The notes below the pieces were generated by a model. That model ran no database searches. It saw only the letters and a program-made list of their open reading frames with translations, and had not been told where the DNA came from. Position numbers and translations under genes: made by a program. A DNA stretch of 64,000 bases. It comes from Muribacter muris (GTDB lineage: Bacteria > Pseudomonadota > Gammaproteobacteria > Enterobacterales > Pasteurellaceae). The DNA lies in assembly GCF_001038205.1 (NCBI RefSeq), contig NZ_JWIZ01000008.1, forward strand, positions 18,944 to 82,943, written 5' to 3'. How positions within the stretch are numbered: the stretch's first letter is position 1; each line of letters begins with the position of its first letter. Below are positions 8,020 through 18,233 of this stretch, piece after piece.

Positions 8020-9354
8020 TTAGTAAAGCCAGCCGAAAGTGGCGGCAAGTCGCCCGATAGCCCCTGCCAGAACAATGCTAAGGGCGGTACGTTGAAACCA
8101 AATTATCAACATTTTCGGCAGCGAAAGCGGAATTTGGGTTGCCAGTAAGCAAGGGATCATCGCTGAGAAAAAGAGAATACTGCTGACGGACACAATCGCC
8201 ACAACAAAGCGGGTCAATGTATCGCTTTCCGCCAGCATTAGTGCGGGTAAAAACATTTCGGCGAGACCGGCAGAAATCCCTTTAGCCGCAGTCATTGGCT
8301 CGGCAAGCCCTGCCAACCACGTAAACGGCGAGAGAATCAGCCCTAATAGATCGAAGGTTGGCGTATATTTGGCAAGGAGTAAACCGACCAAGCCGATAGC
8401 GAGAATGGAAGGCACAATAGCGGCTGCCATTTCAATGCCGTCCCGCAAATTCAGCCACAATACCCGCCAAAGACTGCCTGTGGATTGCGCAGTGTGAATG
8501 CCCGTTTCAACTGCCACCCGAAAACGTGCCGTCCAGTAGAGAGGTTGTTCAGGGCGGCTATTTTGATTATCTATGCGGCTAATCGGTGGCAGGCGGGCGG
8601 TAATTGCCGTAACCGCAAAGGTTACAATCATTGCCGACCAAAAATAGAGCATCCAAAACGGCATAAGATTTAAGGTTTTCGCAATAATCACCATAAATGC
8701 AGTTGAAACCGTTGAAAATCCGGTTGCAATAATCACCGCTTCCCGTGCCGAATATTGCCCTTGTAAATAGACCCGATTGGTAATCAGCAGTGCTACGGAG
8801 TAGCTGCCGACAAACGAGGCGACCGCATCGATCGCCGATGCGCCCGGCGTACGCCAAATCGGGCGCATAATCGGCTGCATTAGTACGCCCATCATTTCCA
8901 ATAAACCAAAGCCAATCAAAAAGGCTAAAATTAACGCCCCGATCGGCACAATCATTCCCACCGGTAATGCCAGTTTTTCAAACAGAAAAGGCAGCATATC
9001 TTTGCTCATTAGCAGTGCTGGTGCGTTATCCGTTAAGTAAAGTGCGGCAATCACCAGCCCGATAATTTTAAAGAGCGTGAGGATTTTGTGGGTGAGGTTT
9101 TTCCGCCAACTGTGATCAAAAAACGGTTTAAACACGCCGTATAAGATCAGCAGAACCAGCAGGATCAGCGCAATTCCTCGTTGTTGATGGACTAAATAAC
9201 TGGCAATATGGTCGAACAAAATCGTATTTTTGCCCGATAATTCAAACGGAATAAAAAACATTAAAATGCCGATTGTGCTGAACACAATCATTTGTAATAA
9301 CGCAATCGCACGGGGCTTTAGCGGTGGTGATGTTGTATCTGAAGGAAAGGTCAT
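8020..9354 (-). CDS. YjiH-family membrane protein with nucleoside-recognition (Gate) domain
   Basis: 444 residues and about ten to eleven hydrophobic segments. It resembles the YjiH / nucleoside-recognition Gate family of inner-membrane proteins, whose substrates are mostly unknown. Its position inside the hut operon, between hutU and hutG, makes uptake of a hut substrate (histidine or urocanate) the natural inference, but nothing in the sequence names the ligand. RBS-like AAGGAG precedes the ATG. A hairpin that carries an uptake signal separates it from hutU. Family membership is moderately sure and the transport role is inference. Confidence 0.75.
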   Translation of the reverse strand: MTFPSDTTSPPLKPRAIALLQMIVFSTIGILMFFIPFELSGKNTILFDHIASYLVHQQRGIALILLVLLILYGVFKPFFDHSWRKNLTHKILTLFKIIGLVIAALYLTDNAPALLMSKDMLPFLFEKLALPVGMIVPIGALILAFLIGFGLLEMMGVLMQPIMRPIWRTPGASAIDAVASFVGSYSVALLITNRVYLQGQYSAREAVIIATGFSTVSTAFMVIIAKTLNLMPFWMLYFWSAMIVTFAVTAITARLPPISRIDNQNSRPEQPLYWTARFRVAVETGIHTAQSTGSLWRVLWLNLRDGIEMAAAIVPSILAIGLVGLLLAKYTPTFDLLGLILSPFTWLAGLAEPMTAAKGISAGLAEMFLPALMLAESDTLTRFVVAIVSVSSILFFSAMIPCLLATQIPLSLPKMLIIWFQRTALSIVLAGAIGRLAATFGWLY

Positions 9355-9409
9355 ACTTCAACTCCTTATTTAATCATTGTTGTGTTGAAATCGCGATAAA
9401 AGGGGATTG

Positions 9410-9447
9410 GCATAAATACAAGCGGTCGGTTCAGCCTGTATTTATGC
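9410..9447 (-). terminator. Hairpin with uptake signal in its loop, between hutU and the permease gene
   Basis: Perfect 11-base arms GCATAAATACA (9410-9420) and TGTATTTATGC (9437-9447) enclose a 16-base loop holding AGCGGTCGGTT, most of a DNA uptake signal. It directly follows the hutU stop. Without a T-tract it may be a processing or stability element rather than a full terminator. Confidence 0.55.
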
Positions 9448-9458
9448 AAAATAACGGA

Positions 9459-11150
9459 TTATTTCAGCATCGGTAAATTCAGCCCGTACTGTTTCGCCGT
9501 TTGAATGGCAAGCTCGTAGCCCGCATCGGCGTGGCGCATTACGCCGCTGCCGCAGTCATTAACCAACACACGTGCCAGCCGTTTTGCCGCCGCCTCTGTG
9601 CCGTCTGCCACAATCACCATTCCCGAATGTTGAGAGTAGCCCATACCCACACCGCCACCGTGGTGTAGCGAAACCCAAGTCGCCCCGCCTGCAACGTTGA
9701 GCATTCCGTTCAACAATGCCCAGTCGGACACAGCGTCCGTACCGTCTTTCATACTTTCCGTTTCACGATTTGGGCTAGCGACCGAGCCGGTATCCAGATG
9801 ATCACGCCCGATAACAATCGGTGCTTTTAATTCACCGTTTTTCACCATTTCATTAAATGCTAAGCCCGCTTTATCCCGTTCGCCTAAGCCTAGCCAGCAA
9901 ATACGGGCAGGTAAGCCTTGAAAATGAATACGATCCTGAGCCATATCCAGCCAACGGTGGACGTGGTGATTATCGGGAAACAGTTCCTTGATTTTTTGAT
10001 CGGTTTTATAAATATCTTCCGGATCGCCGGAAAGCGCGACCCAGCGGAACGGGCCTTTACCCTGACAAAATAGCGGGCGGATATACGCCGGCACGAAACC
10101 GGGGAAGTTAAACGCCTCTTTCACCCCTTCATCAAAAGCGACTTGGCGGATATTATTGCCGTAATCGGTCGCCGGCACGCCCATTGTCTGTAAATCCAAT
10201 ATCGCTTGAACGTGAACGGCACACGATTTTGCCGCTGCGGTTTTTAGCTCGGCGTGTTTGGCGGGATCGGTTTGGGCGGCTTTCCACGCTTCAACCGTCC
10301 ACCCGATTGGCAAATAGCCGTGGATCAGATCGTGAGCGGAGGTTTGGTCGGTAACAAAATCCGGTTTAATCTCGCCGTTTTTCGCCCGCTTGACGATCTC
10401 CGGCAAAATCTCTGCCGCATTGCCCAGTAGGGCGATTGATACCGCCTCGCCTTTAGCGGTATGCTCCTTGATTAACTGATAGGCGTGATCCAGATCATTC
10501 GCCTGTTTATCGACATAGCCCGTGCGTAAGCGGAAATCAATACTGGATTGTTGGCACTCAATATTCAACGATACTGCACCAGCAAAGGTTGCCGCCAGCG
10601 GTTGCGCACCGCCCATTCCGCCCAAGCCTGCGGTTAAAATCCAACGCCCCTGCCAACTGCCTTGGTAATGTTGGCGACCCGCCTCCGCAAAGGTTTCGTA
10701 TGTCCCCTGTACAATGCCTTGTGTGCCAATGTAGATCCAACTGCCCGCCGTCATCTGCCCGTACATAAACAGATCTTGTTGATCGAGCTGATTGAAATGC
10801 TCCCAAGTTGCCCAACGCGGTACGAGGTTGGAATTGGCAATCAGCACCCTCGGTGCGTCCGCGTGAGTTTGAAAAATCCCAACGGGCTTGCCCGATTGCA
10901 CAATCAGCGTCTGATCGTCATTTAAGGCTTTTAAACTGGCTAAAATCTGATCGTAGCATTCCCAATTGCGTGCCGCACGCCCAATACCGCCATATACCAC
11001 AAGGCTTTGCGGGTTTTCTGCCACATCCGGGTGCAGATTATTTTGAATCATTCTAAACGGTGCTTCCGTCAGCCAGCTTTTACAATTTAACTGCGTGCCG
11101 GTTGGGGCTGAAATACTGCGGTTTGGATCGGTACGGGTAAAGGTTGTCAT
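9459..11150 (-). CDS. hutU: Urocanate hydratase HutU
   Basis: 563 residues, full length. It converts urocanate to imidazolone propionate using tightly bound NAD+ as an electrophile. The glycine-rich [15 protein letters not shown] and [12 protein letters not shown] segments bind [17 protein letters not shown] contains the conserved active-site cysteine region, followed by [16 protein letters not shown]. It is the first gene of the hutU-permease-hutG-hutI transcript, with GAGCAAACG before the ATG. Histidine ammonia-lyase (hutH), its usual partner, is not in this window. Confidence 0.96.
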   Translation of the reverse strand: MTTFTRTDPNRSISAPTGTQLNCKSWLTEAPFRMIQNNLHPDVAENPQSLVVYGGIGRAARNWECYDQILASLKALNDDQTLIVQSGKPVGIFQTHADAPRVLIANSNLVPRWATWEHFNQLDQQDLFMYGQMTAGSWIYIGTQGIVQGTYETFAEAGRQHYQGSWQGRWILTAGLGGMGGAQPLAATFAGAVSLNIECQQSSIDFRLRTGYVDKQANDLDHAYQLIKEHTAKGEAVSIALLGNAAEILPEIVKRAKNGEIKPDFVTDQTSAHDLIHGYLPIGWTVEAWKAAQTDPAKHAELKTAAAKSCAVHVQAILDLQTMGVPATDYGNNIRQVAFDEGVKEAFNFPGFVPAYIRPLFCQGKGPFRWVALSGDPEDIYKTDQKIKELFPDNHHVHRWLDMAQDRIHFQGLPARICWLGLGERDKAGLAFNEMVKNGELKAPIVIGRDHLDTGSVASPNRETESMKDGTDAVSDWALLNGMLNVAGGATWVSLHHGGGVGMGYSQHSGMVIVADGTEAAAKRLARVLVNDCGSGVMRHADAGYELAIQTAKQYGLNLPMLK

Positions 11151-11176
11151 CGTTTGCTCCTGTCATATGCGTGAAA

Positions 11177-11190
11177 TTTGTATAGACAAA
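11177..11190 (-). promoter_or_regulatory. HutC operator candidate upstream of hutU
   Basis: TTTGTATAGACAAA is a 14-base near-palindrome 26-40 bases before the hutU start, resembling the TTGTATATACAA-type operators known for HutC. The position fits repression of hutU-permease-hutG-hutI. Confidence 0.6.
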
Positions 11191-11250
11191 TTAGCAGTAA
11201 AGATGAACGACAACAATCAATTTGTAAGAAAAACGTTAAATTTTAATCAG

Positions 11251-11274
11251 AAATGTGAACGAGATCGCAATTTT
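11251..11274. promoter_or_regulatory. CRP-like site between hutU and rnfA
   Basis: AAATGTGAACGAGATCGCAATTTT fits the CRP pattern TGTGA-N6-TCACA with one change in the right half and matching A/T flanks. It lies about 100 bases upstream of hutU and 140 upstream of rnfA. Catabolite control of hutU is the more likely role. Confidence 0.55.
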
Positions 11275-11413
11275 AGCTATTCAAGCCAAAAAATTGCTCA
11301 TTTCTCTTCGGATCGAGGCGCTTGCTGCGTAATGTTTGGCAAAGGGTGTTGTTCATTGGCGTGAAAAAACGGATAATATCCGCCATTTTTGCAATGATTT
11401 TGTGGGAAAAGGC

Positions 11414-11992
11414 GTGGAATATCTGTTATTGATTATCGGCACGGCGTTAATTAACAATTTTGTGCTGGTGAAATTTTTAGGGCTATGCCCGTTTATGGGG
11501 GTATCCAAAAAAGTGGAAACCGCTATCGGAATGGGGCTAGCGACCACCTTTGTGCTGACGGTGGCTTCATTGGCAGCCTATTTAGTCGAACGGTATTTAC
11601 TGATGCCGTTAGATGCCCAATTTTTACGCACGCTTGTATTTATTTTAGTGATTGCCGTGATCGTTCAATTAACGGAAATGATCGTACACAAAACCAGCCC
11701 GACCCTTTACCGTTTACTCGGCATTTATTTACCGCTGATTACCACCAATTGCGCCGTATTGGGCGTGGCGTTACTGAACGTGAATTTAGCCAATAATTTG
11801 GTCGAATCGGTACTGTACGGGTTCGGCGCTGCCGCTGGTTTTTCCCTCGTACTGATCCTGTTTTCCGCTTTGCGTGAGCGTTTGGTCGCCGCCGATGTGC
11901 CACACGCCTTTCAAGGTGCGTCCATTGCGTTAATCACCGCAGGTTTAATGTCCCTCGCCTTTATGGGCTTTACCGGTTTAGTCAAAGTTTAA
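11414..11992 (+). CDS. rnfA: Electron transport complex subunit RnfA (RsxA)
   Basis: 192 residues from the GTG at 11414, matching the usual 193-residue RnfA; upstream in-frame codons back to 11336 do not resemble the family. It is an integral membrane subunit with six hydrophobic segments and the signature [16 protein letters not shown], including the conserved Cys of the RnfA/NqrE group. RnfA with RnfE forms the membrane core that holds a [2Fe-2S] centre. GGGA sits six bases before the GTG. It is the first gene of rnfABC-(TRIC)-DGE and its stop overlaps the rnfB start in TAATG. Confidence 0.95.
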   Translation: MEYLLLIIGTALINNFVLVKFLGLCPFMGVSKKVETAIGMGLATTFVLTVASLAAYLVERYLLMPLDAQFLRTLVFILVIAVIVQLTEMIVHKTSPTLYRLLGIYLPLITTNCAVLGVALLNVNLANNLVESVLYGFGAAAGFSLVLILFSALRERLVAADVPHAFQGASIALITAGLMSLAFMGFTGLVKV

Positions 11993-12606
11993 TGTTAGAT
12001 CAATCAATTCTCTATCTGATTATGGCGATTATCGCCCTGATAGCCCTGATTTTCGGGGCAATTTTGGGCTATTCTTCCATTAAATTAAAAGTGGAAGCCG
12101 ATCCAATTGTCGAACAAATTGATGCGTTACTGCCGCAAAGCCAATGCGGTCAGTGCGGCTACCCCGGCTGCAAACCTTACGCCGAGGCGATTGCCAATGG
12201 CGATCAAATCACCAAATGCGTGCCGGGCGGGCCGCCACTGGTGGTCAAAATTGCCGATTTAATGGGCGTGGACGTGCCGGAAATGGAGGGCGAAACGCCG
12301 GAAACCAAAGTCGCCTTAATTGACGAAGCAATGTGTATCGGCTGCACCAAATGTATTCAGGCTTGCCCTGTGGATGCCATCATCGGCACAAATAAAGCGA
12401 TGCACACGGTTATCGCCGATCTTTGTACGGGTTGCGAGCTGTGCGTTGCCCCTTGCCCGACAGACTGCATTGAGATGATCAAAGTGAAACCTACACCGCA
12501 AACGTGGAATTGGCAATTTGACCCGAATTTAGTCATTCCAATCGTCAATACCACCGAATTACAGCATAAACGTATTGAGGGAGGCACGCGTGAGCAATCC
12601 AAATGA
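11992..12606 (+). CDS. rnfB: Electron transport complex subunit RnfB (RsxB)
   Basis: 204 residues. An N-terminal membrane anchor (about residues 5-27) is followed by a four-cysteine [4Fe-4S] motif (CGQCGYPGC plus a later Cys) and two ferredoxin-type clusters, [12 protein letters not shown] and [12 protein letters not shown]. It passes electrons from the cytoplasmic side into the Rnf complex. The start overlaps the rnfA stop by one base and the 3' end overlaps the rnfC start by 17 bases, so the three are translationally coupled. Confidence 0.96.
   Translation: MLDQSILYLIMAIIALIALIFGAILGYSSIKLKVEADPIVEQIDALLPQSQCGQCGYPGCKPYAEAIANGDQITKCVPGGPPLVVKIADLMGVDVPEMEGETPETKVALIDEAMCIGCTKCIQACPVDAIIGTNKAMHTVIADLCTGCELCVAPCPTDCIEMIKVKPTPQTWNWQFDPNLVIPIVNTTELQHKRIEGGTREQSK
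12577..12592 (+). promoter_or_regulatory. Ribosome-binding site that sets the rnfC GTG start
   Basis: GAGGGAGG at 12577-12584 followed by five bases and GTG at 12590. It lies inside the 3' end of rnfB and shows that rnfC begins at VSNPNEV, not at the upstream in-frame ATG at 12575. Confidence 0.8.
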
Positions 12607-15178
12607 GGTGCTAGACCGTATCCGTCAAGGGAGAACTTGGTCATTCCCCGGTGGCATTCACCCGCCGGAAATGAAAAAACAATCAAATCAAAAGCCGATC
12701 CGCACCCTACATTTACCGAAATATTTTTATGTACCGCTGGTACAGCACGCCGGCAGTGCGGGCGAGCTTATCGTCAGCCAAGGGCAGAAAGTGCTAAAGG
12801 GGCAGCCGCTCACACGGGGCGATCACTATCGCCAGCTCCCTGTGCATAGCCCGACCTCCGGCACGGTGATTGCAATTCAGCCTTATGTATCGTGCCACCC
12901 GTCCGGCTTGTCGGAATTAACCGTAGTGATCGAAACGGACGGCAAAGACGAGTGGTTCGCCCGTCAGCCGATTGATGATTTTTTACATCTGACAAGCGAT
13001 CAGATCATCGAAAAAGTTTACCAAGCTGGGATTGCCGGCTTGGGCGGTGCGGTATTCCCGACCTCCAGCAAATTACACTATGCCGATAAACGCTGCCAAC
13101 TGCTCATCATCAACGGCGCCGAGTGTGAGCCTTACATCACTTGCGATGATCGGCTAATGCAAGAGCACGCCGCCGAGCTGATTGAGGGGATCCGCATTTT
13201 GCGTTATGTGCTACGCCCCGAAGCAGTGGTGATTGCGATTGAAGATAATAAGCCGAAAGCGATACAAGCGGTCAGAAAAGCGCTGAAAGGTGCAAATGAC
13301 ATTATCCTGAGGGTTATTCCAACCAAATATCCGTCCGGTGCGAGCGACCAATTAGTCCAAATTTTAACCGGACTAGAGATCCCCTACGGTAAACGCAGCA
13401 TTGAAATGGGCATTGTAATGCATAATGTCGGCACTGCGGTTGCCGTGAAACGAGCGGTAATTGACGATGAACCCTTAATTGAACGGGTTGTTACCCTCAC
13501 GGGCGACAAAATCCGTAATAAAGGCAATGTGTGGGCAAGGCTCGGCACGCCGATTATTCACCTTTTGGAACAGGTGGATTACCAAGCGGACGAGCGTTTT
13601 CTGGTCTTTTTAGGAGGGCCGATGATGGGCTTTATCCTGCCATCTCTGCAAGCCCCGATAACCAAAACCGCTAACTGCATTATTGCCCCCGACCATTTCG
13701 AGTATGCACCGCCGCAGCCGGAGCGGAACTGTATCCGCTGCTCAAGTTGTTCCGATGCGTGTCCGGTCGGTTTGCTACCTCAACAGCTTTACTGGTTCGC
13801 CCGTGCGGAAGAACACGAAAAATCAAAGGCTTATCACCTTGATGCCTGCATTGAATGCGGTGTGTGTGCCTACGTTTGCCCAAGCTATATACCGCTGATC
13901 CAATATTTCCGCCAAGAAAAAGCCAAACTGGCTGAAATAGATGAAAAGGCGAAAAAAGCCGAAGAAGCCAAGCAACGCTTTGAAGCCCGTGAAGCACGAC
14001 TCAATAAAGAAAAAGAAGCCCGCACCGCCCGTATTCAACAAGCAGCGGAAAAACGGCGGGAAGAAGTGGCAAACAGCCAAGGTGAAGATCCGGTCAAAGC
14101 CGCCCTTGCCCGCCTGAAAGCGAAAAAAGCCGACAGTGGCGAAACCGAAACGCCGAAAATCGTAGCAAATGCAAACGGCGAACCGGATAACCGTGATTTA
14201 ATGGCACAGCGGCGAGCCAGACGTTTAGCAAAACAGGCAGAACAAACTGCACAGCAAGCGGTGAGTTCTGCGCCAAATTCTGCAACATCGGCGGAGATAG
14301 CGGAAAATCCCGTAGCAGCAGATATGTCGAAAAACAGCGTAACGGCTGACACGAGCGTGCAAGATGCCGATCCCCGCAAAGCTGCCGTTGCCGCCGCCCT
14401 TGCCCGTGCGAAAGCGAAAAAAGCGGCACAGCAAGCGGTGAGTTCTGCGCTAAATTCTGCAATATCGGCGGAGTTAGTGGAAAATCCCGCAGCTGCGGAT
14501 ATTACGGAAAATAGCATAACGGCGGACACGAGCGTGCCAAATACCGATCCCCGCAAAGCCGCCGTTGCCGCCGCTCTTGCCCGTGCTAAAGCGAAAAAAG
14601 CGGCACAGCAAGCGGTGAGTTCTGCGCCAAATTCTGCAATATCGGCGGAGTTAGAGGAAAATTCTGTAACGGCGGATATGCCGAAAAATAGCGTAACGGC
14701 GGACACGAACGTGCAAGATGCCGATCCCCGCAAAGCCGCTGTTGCCGCCGCCCTTGCCCGTGCGAAAGCGAAAAAAGCGGCACAGCAAGCGGCGAGTTCT
14801 GCGTCAAATTCTGCCATATCGGCGGAGATAGCGGAAAATCCCGCAGCAGCGGATATGCCGAAAAATAGCGTAACGGCGGACACGAGAGTGCAAGACACTG
14901 ATCCCCGCAAAGCCGCCGTAGCCGCCGCACTGGCCCGAGCTAAAGCGAAAAAAGCGGCACAGCAAGCGGTGGGTTCTGTGCCAAATTCTGCAATATCGGC
15001 GGAGACAGCGGAAAATCCCGCAGCGGCGGATATGCCGAAAAATAGCATAACGGCGGACACGAGCGTGCAAGATACCGATCCCCGCAAAGCCGCCGTTGCC
15101 GCCGCCCTTGCCCGTGCCAAAGCGAAAAAAGCGGCACAGCAAGCGGCGAATGCAAAACCAAATTCACCCATAACTTGA
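12590..15178 (+). CDS. rnfC: Electron transport complex subunit RnfC (RsxC) with long repeat tail
   Basis: 862 residues from the GTG at 12590. The core (about 1-450) has the NqrF/RnfC NADH- and FMN-binding region ([22 protein letters not shown]) and two [4Fe-4S] motifs, [12 protein letters not shown] and [13 protein letters not shown] charged coiled-coil stretch (about 445-520) follows, then a low-complexity tail with five copies of [20 protein letters not shown] in a 59-residue period. Alanine/lysine repeats at the RnfC C-terminus are known in enterobacteria, but here they form a clean tandem array. The protein is the NADH-facing peripheral subunit. The tail's role is unknown. Confidence 0.95.
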   Translation: MSNPNEVLDRIRQGRTWSFPGGIHPPEMKKQSNQKPIRTLHLPKYFYVPLVQHAGSAGELIVSQGQKVLKGQPLTRGDHYRQLPVHSPTSGTVIAIQPYVSCHPSGLSELTVVIETDGKDEWFARQPIDDFLHLTSDQIIEKVYQAGIAGLGGAVFPTSSKLHYADKRCQLLIINGAECEPYITCDDRLMQEHAAELIEGIRILRYVLRPEAVVIAIEDNKPKAIQAVRKALKGANDIILRVIPTKYPSGASDQLVQILTGLEIPYGKRSIEMGIVMHNVGTAVAVKRAVIDDEPLIERVVTLTGDKIRNKGNVWARLGTPIIHLLEQVDYQADERFLVFLGGPMMGFILPSLQAPITKTANCIIAPDHFEYAPPQPERNCIRCSSCSDACPVGLLPQQLYWFARAEEHEKSKAYHLDACIECGVCAYVCPSYIPLIQYFRQEKAKLAEIDEKAKKAEEAKQRFEAREARLNKEKEARTARIQQAAEKRREEVANSQGEDPVKAALARLKAKKADSGETETPKIVANANGEPDNRDLMAQRRARRLAKQAEQTAQQAVSSAPNSATSAEIAENPVAADMSKNSVTADTSVQDADPRKAAVAAALARAKAKKAAQQAVSSALNSAISAELVENPAAADITENSITADTSVPNTDPRKAAVAAALARAKAKKAAQQAVSSAPNSAISAELEENSVTADMPKNSVTADTNVQDADPRKAAVAAALARAKAKKAAQQAASSASNSAISAEIAENPAAADMPKNSVTADTRVQDTDPRKAAVAAALARAKAKKAAQQAVGSVPNSAISAETAENPAAADMPKNSITADTSVQDTDPRKAAVAAALARAKAKKAAQQAANAKPNSPIT
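14246..15163 (+). repeat. Tandem 177-base repeats in the 3' part of rnfC
   Basis: The [10 protein letters not shown] block starts at 14369, 14546, 14723, 14900 and 15077, exactly 177 bases (59 codons) apart, with a degenerate partial unit upstream. Units differ by scattered substitutions. Several contain CAAGCGGT, the uptake-signal core, in the codons for QAV. The array keeps the frame, and copy number could vary between strains. Confidence 0.9.
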
Positions 15179-15191
15179 GAACGGAGAGAAA

Positions 15192-15827
15192 ATGATCGCA
15201 AGCCTCATTCCTGAATTTCCTTGGTCATTTCTGTTTATACAAGACTTGATTGGCACGGTTGTATTTGCCATTTCCGGCGCTATTGCCGCCCGCCAACATC
15301 GAATGGATATTTTCGGTATGTTTGTGCTGGCGTTTGTTACCGGGGTCGGCGGCGGTACATTGCGCGATGTGATGATCGGCAGTACGCCGGTCTTTTGGAT
15401 GAAACAGCCGATTTATGTGCTGATGATTTCGGTGGCAGTGGTGATTGTGGCATTGGCGAAGAATGCGATCGACAAAGCCTACTGGAAAACCGGCTTGCTG
15501 ATCTTCGATGCAATTGGTTTAGGCGTGTTTACCGTTATTGGGGTACAAAAAGGGCTGGATTTTGGCTTACACCCGCTTATTTCCATTGCCCTCGGTGGCG
15601 TAACCGGCTGCTTTGGCGGGTTAATTCGGGATATTTTGCGTAACGAAGTGCCGATTATTTTGCAAAGGGAAGTGTATGTTACCGCCAGTTTGGTTGGCGG
15701 TATTATCTTTATTTTATTTCGTGAGGCAGGCTTTGAAAGTAATTGGATCGATGTGGCAACGGTCAGCACCGTGATTGCAATCCGTATGCTGACGATCCGA
15801 TTTAACCTGCATTTGCCGAAGATTTGA
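15192..15827 (+). CDS. TRIC-family (UPF0126/YadS-like) membrane protein
   Basis: 211 residues with about seven hydrophobic segments. The paired motifs GGGTLRDVMIG and FGGLIRDILR in two repeated halves mark the trimeric intracellular cation channel family (bacterial YadS/YicG). Homologues form potassium-permeable trimers; the physiological role in bacteria is unclear. It is inserted between rnfC (13 bases upstream) and rnfD (15 bases downstream) in an otherwise standard rnf operon, with its own GGAGAG ribosome site. Whether it serves the Rnf complex, for example as a counter-ion path, is speculation. Confidence 0.85.
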   Translation: MIASLIPEFPWSFLFIQDLIGTVVFAISGAIAARQHRMDIFGMFVLAFVTGVGGGTLRDVMIGSTPVFWMKQPIYVLMISVAVVIVALAKNAIDKAYWKTGLLIFDAIGLGVFTVIGVQKGLDFGLHPLISIALGGVTGCFGGLIRDILRNEVPIILQREVYVTASLVGGIIFILFREAGFESNWIDVATVSTVIAIRMLTIRFNLHLPKI

Positions 15828-15842
15828 GTTTAGGAAAGAGCA

Positions 15843-16886
15843 ATGTTTAAGATGATGAGTTCCCCGCATACCCATTCACAGCGTTTAACGGCGAACGTGA
15901 TGTTATGGGTGATTGCGGCAATGCTGCCGGCGTTGTGCGTTCAGGGGTATTTTTTCGGCTATGGCGTGTTGATCCAAGTATCAATCGCGTTGGGCTTGGC
16001 AATAGTGATCGAGCTAACGGTGGCGAAGATGCGCCGTAAACTATTGACGTTCTATTTAAGCGATTTATCGGGGATACTAACCGCTTTCATTTTGGCGGTT
16101 GCCATTCCGCCTTACGCGCCTTATTGGTTAATCAGCATTGGCGTGCTGGCGTCATTATTGCTGGCGAAGCACGTTTACGGCGGGTTGGGGCAGAATATTT
16201 TTAATCCGGCGATGATTGGCTATGCGTTATTGTTGGTTTCTTTCCCGCTGGAAATGACCGCTTGGTTGCCGCCGATTTCTCTTTTAAATGAACCGCCGAC
16301 CTTTGCAGACAGCCTCTCATTAGTCTTTCGAGGAGTAACGACAGACGGCTTCGGGGTACATCAGTTACTGCATGGCATTGACGGTATCACCCAAGCCACC
16401 CCGCTTGACAGTGCCAAAACCAATATCGCCAAGCAAGGCTTAGACGGTGTATTGCAAGCGGTCATTTTCAGCGGACACTTTGCAACGGGCTGGTGGCAGG
16501 TGAATTTGGCTTTCCTCGTTGGCGGGCTGTTGTTGATCTATAAGAAAATTATTCACTGGCAAATTCCCTTTGCAATGCTGGCAATGTTCAGCCTCTTGAG
16601 CGGGCTGACAGAACTACTGGACAATGCACGCCATTTAGGGCTTGCCAGCCAACTGTTGAGCGGGGCGATGATGTTCGGTGCATTTTTTATTGCGACCGAT
16701 CCCGTTTCCGCCGCCATCACCCCAAAAGGCAAACTGATTTTTGGCGGCTTGATCGGCTTATTGGTCTATTTAATCCGCTATTACGGCAACTACCCTGACG
16801 GCGTAGCGTTTGCCGTGTTACTGGCAAATATTTGCGTGCCCTTGATTGACCACTACACCCAGCCCCGTTTATACGGCACACGATAA
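15843..16886 (+). CDS. rnfD: Electron transport complex subunit RnfD (RsxD)
   Basis: 347 residues with many transmembrane segments, NqrB/RnfD family. In [10 protein letters not shown] the threonine at residue 186 matches the position where FMN is covalently attached in characterised RnfD proteins. [13 protein letters not shown] and [15 protein letters not shown] are further family signatures. It follows the TRIC gene and is nine bases upstream of rnfG. RnfD carries electrons through the membrane and is thought to couple this to ion movement. Confidence 0.95.
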   Translation: MFKMMSSPHTHSQRLTANVMLWVIAAMLPALCVQGYFFGYGVLIQVSIALGLAIVIELTVAKMRRKLLTFYLSDLSGILTAFILAVAIPPYAPYWLISIGVLASLLLAKHVYGGLGQNIFNPAMIGYALLLVSFPLEMTAWLPPISLLNEPPTFADSLSLVFRGVTTDGFGVHQLLHGIDGITQATPLDSAKTNIAKQGLDGVLQAVIFSGHFATGWWQVNLAFLVGGLLLIYKKIIHWQIPFAMLAMFSLLSGLTELLDNARHLGLASQLLSGAMMFGAFFIATDPVSAAITPKGKLIFGGLIGLLVYLIRYYGNYPDGVAFAVLLANICVPLIDHYTQPRLYGTR

Positions 16887-16895
16887 GGAAAAAGA

Positions 16896-17528
16896 ATGAA
16901 AACCTCCGTGATTACAACACATTATGCGTTATTGCTGGGGCTGATTGCACTACTTTGTAGTGCTGTTTCAACCTTAGTGTATCAGCTCACAAAAGGGCGG
17001 ATTGACGATGTGATTGCCACGCAACAACGCCAATTATTAGGCGAAGTTATCCCGCATCACTCTTTTGACAATGATGTCTTGGCGACCTGCCGCCAAATTA
17101 CACTGCCCGAAGCGCCGTTTTTAAATCAGCTTTACGTGGCAAAAAAAGGGGAGAATCTGACCGCTTACGCCATTCAAGCTACCGCACCAGATGGCTATTC
17201 CGGCGATATTCGCCTGCTGATTGGCATTCAGCCTGACGGCACGGTGCTAGGCGTGCGTACCTTAGAACATAAGGAAACACCGGGGCTGGGCGATAAAATC
17301 GAAACCCGCATTTCCGATTGGATTTTGAGCTTTAACCAACGGACTTTCAGCGTGGAAAGCGAAGCGCAGTGGGCAGTGAAAAAAGACGGCGGGCAGTTCG
17401 ATCAATTTACGGGGGCGACCATTACGCCACGGGCAGTGGTGAATAATGTCCGCCAAACGGCAAAATGGGTGGTAACTCAACTTAACCACCACCCTGAATG
17501 GTTGGCACAATTTGGCGTATGCCGTTGA
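16896..17528 (+). CDS. rnfG: Electron transport complex subunit RnfG (RsxG)
   Basis: 210 residues. One N-terminal transmembrane helix is followed by a periplasmic FMN-binding domain. DQFTGATITPRAV contains the SGAT-type motif, with threonine as the covalent FMN attachment site. Start ATG is preceded by AAGGAAAAAG. Length and position between rnfD and rnfE are standard. Confidence 0.95.
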   Translation: MKTSVITTHYALLLGLIALLCSAVSTLVYQLTKGRIDDVIATQQRQLLGEVIPHHSFDNDVLATCRQITLPEAPFLNQLYVAKKGENLTAYAIQATAPDGYSGDIRLLIGIQPDGTVLGVRTLEHKETPGLGDKIETRISDWILSFNQRTFSVESEAQWAVKKDGGQFDQFTGATITPRAVVNNVRQTAKWVVTQLNHHPEWLAQFGVCR

Positions 17529-17543
17529 TTTTTGGGAGGAAAA

Positions 17544-18233
17544 ATGGCACAGACATCTATTCCGGTTCAGCAAATAGACGAGCAACCGAAAGCTCCGTCC
17601 GTCTGGAAAACGTTGTTTAGGCAAGGGTTATGGACAAACAACGGCGCATTGGTGCAACTGTTGGGGCTATGCCCGTTGCTTGCCGTCTCCAATAATGTTA
17701 CTAATGCGTTAGGATTGGGGCTGGCAACCTTGCTGGTATTGATCATCACCAATTCGGTAGTTTCGCTGTTTCGCAAGGCGATCCCGCACGATATTCGCAT
17801 TCCGATTTATGTGATGATTATCGCCACTGCCGTTACCACGATTCAGTTGCTGATGAATGCGTTTGCTTATCCGGTTTATCAATCGTTGGGGATCTTTATC
17901 CCACTGATTGTAACCAACTGTATCGTAATTGGGCGGGCAGAGGCGTTTGCCTCAAAAAACAGCTTGGCGCATTCCGCCTTTGACGGCTTTGCAATGGGGT
18001 TGGGAATGACCTTCAGCCTTGTTTTGCTCGGCAGCCTGCGGGAAATTGTCGGTAACGGCACTTTGTTTGACGGCTTGGATTTGCTGCTGGGTGATTGGGC
18101 GAAAGCCCTGAAAATCGACCTGTTACACCTTGATTCCGGCATTTTGCTTGCGATTTTACCGCCGGGGGCTTTCATCGGCTTGGGCATCATTTTGGCGCTC
18201 AAAAATATCATTGATCATCGGATAAAGAAATAA
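17544..18233 (+). CDS. rnfE: Electron transport complex subunit RnfE (RsxE)
   Basis: 229 residues from the ATG at 17544, which has GGGAGG five bases upstream; the TTG at 17532 would place the ribosome site inside the gene. It is an integral membrane protein homologous to RnfA, with the matching signature [18 protein letters not shown] and conserved Cys. It is the last rnf gene, and its stop overlaps the lpxM start (TAATG). In E. coli nth follows rnfE; here lpxM does. Confidence 0.95.
   Translation: MAQTSIPVQQIDEQPKAPSVWKTLFRQGLWTNNGALVQLLGLCPLLAVSNNVTNALGLGLATLLVLIITNSVVSLFRKAIPHDIRIPIYVMIIATAVTTIQLLMNAFAYPVYQSLGIFIPLIVTNCIVIGRAEAFASKNSLAHSAFDGFAMGLGMTFSLVLLGSLREIVGNGTLFDGLDLLLGDWAKALKIDLLHLDSGILLAILPPGAFIGLGIILALKNIIDHRIKK

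Noticed and set aside
14035..15201. Long minus-strand open frame (388 codons) opposite the rnfC tail
   Set aside because: It mirrors the alanine/lysine repeat codons of rnfC; composition explains it, and there is no ribosome site or family similarity.
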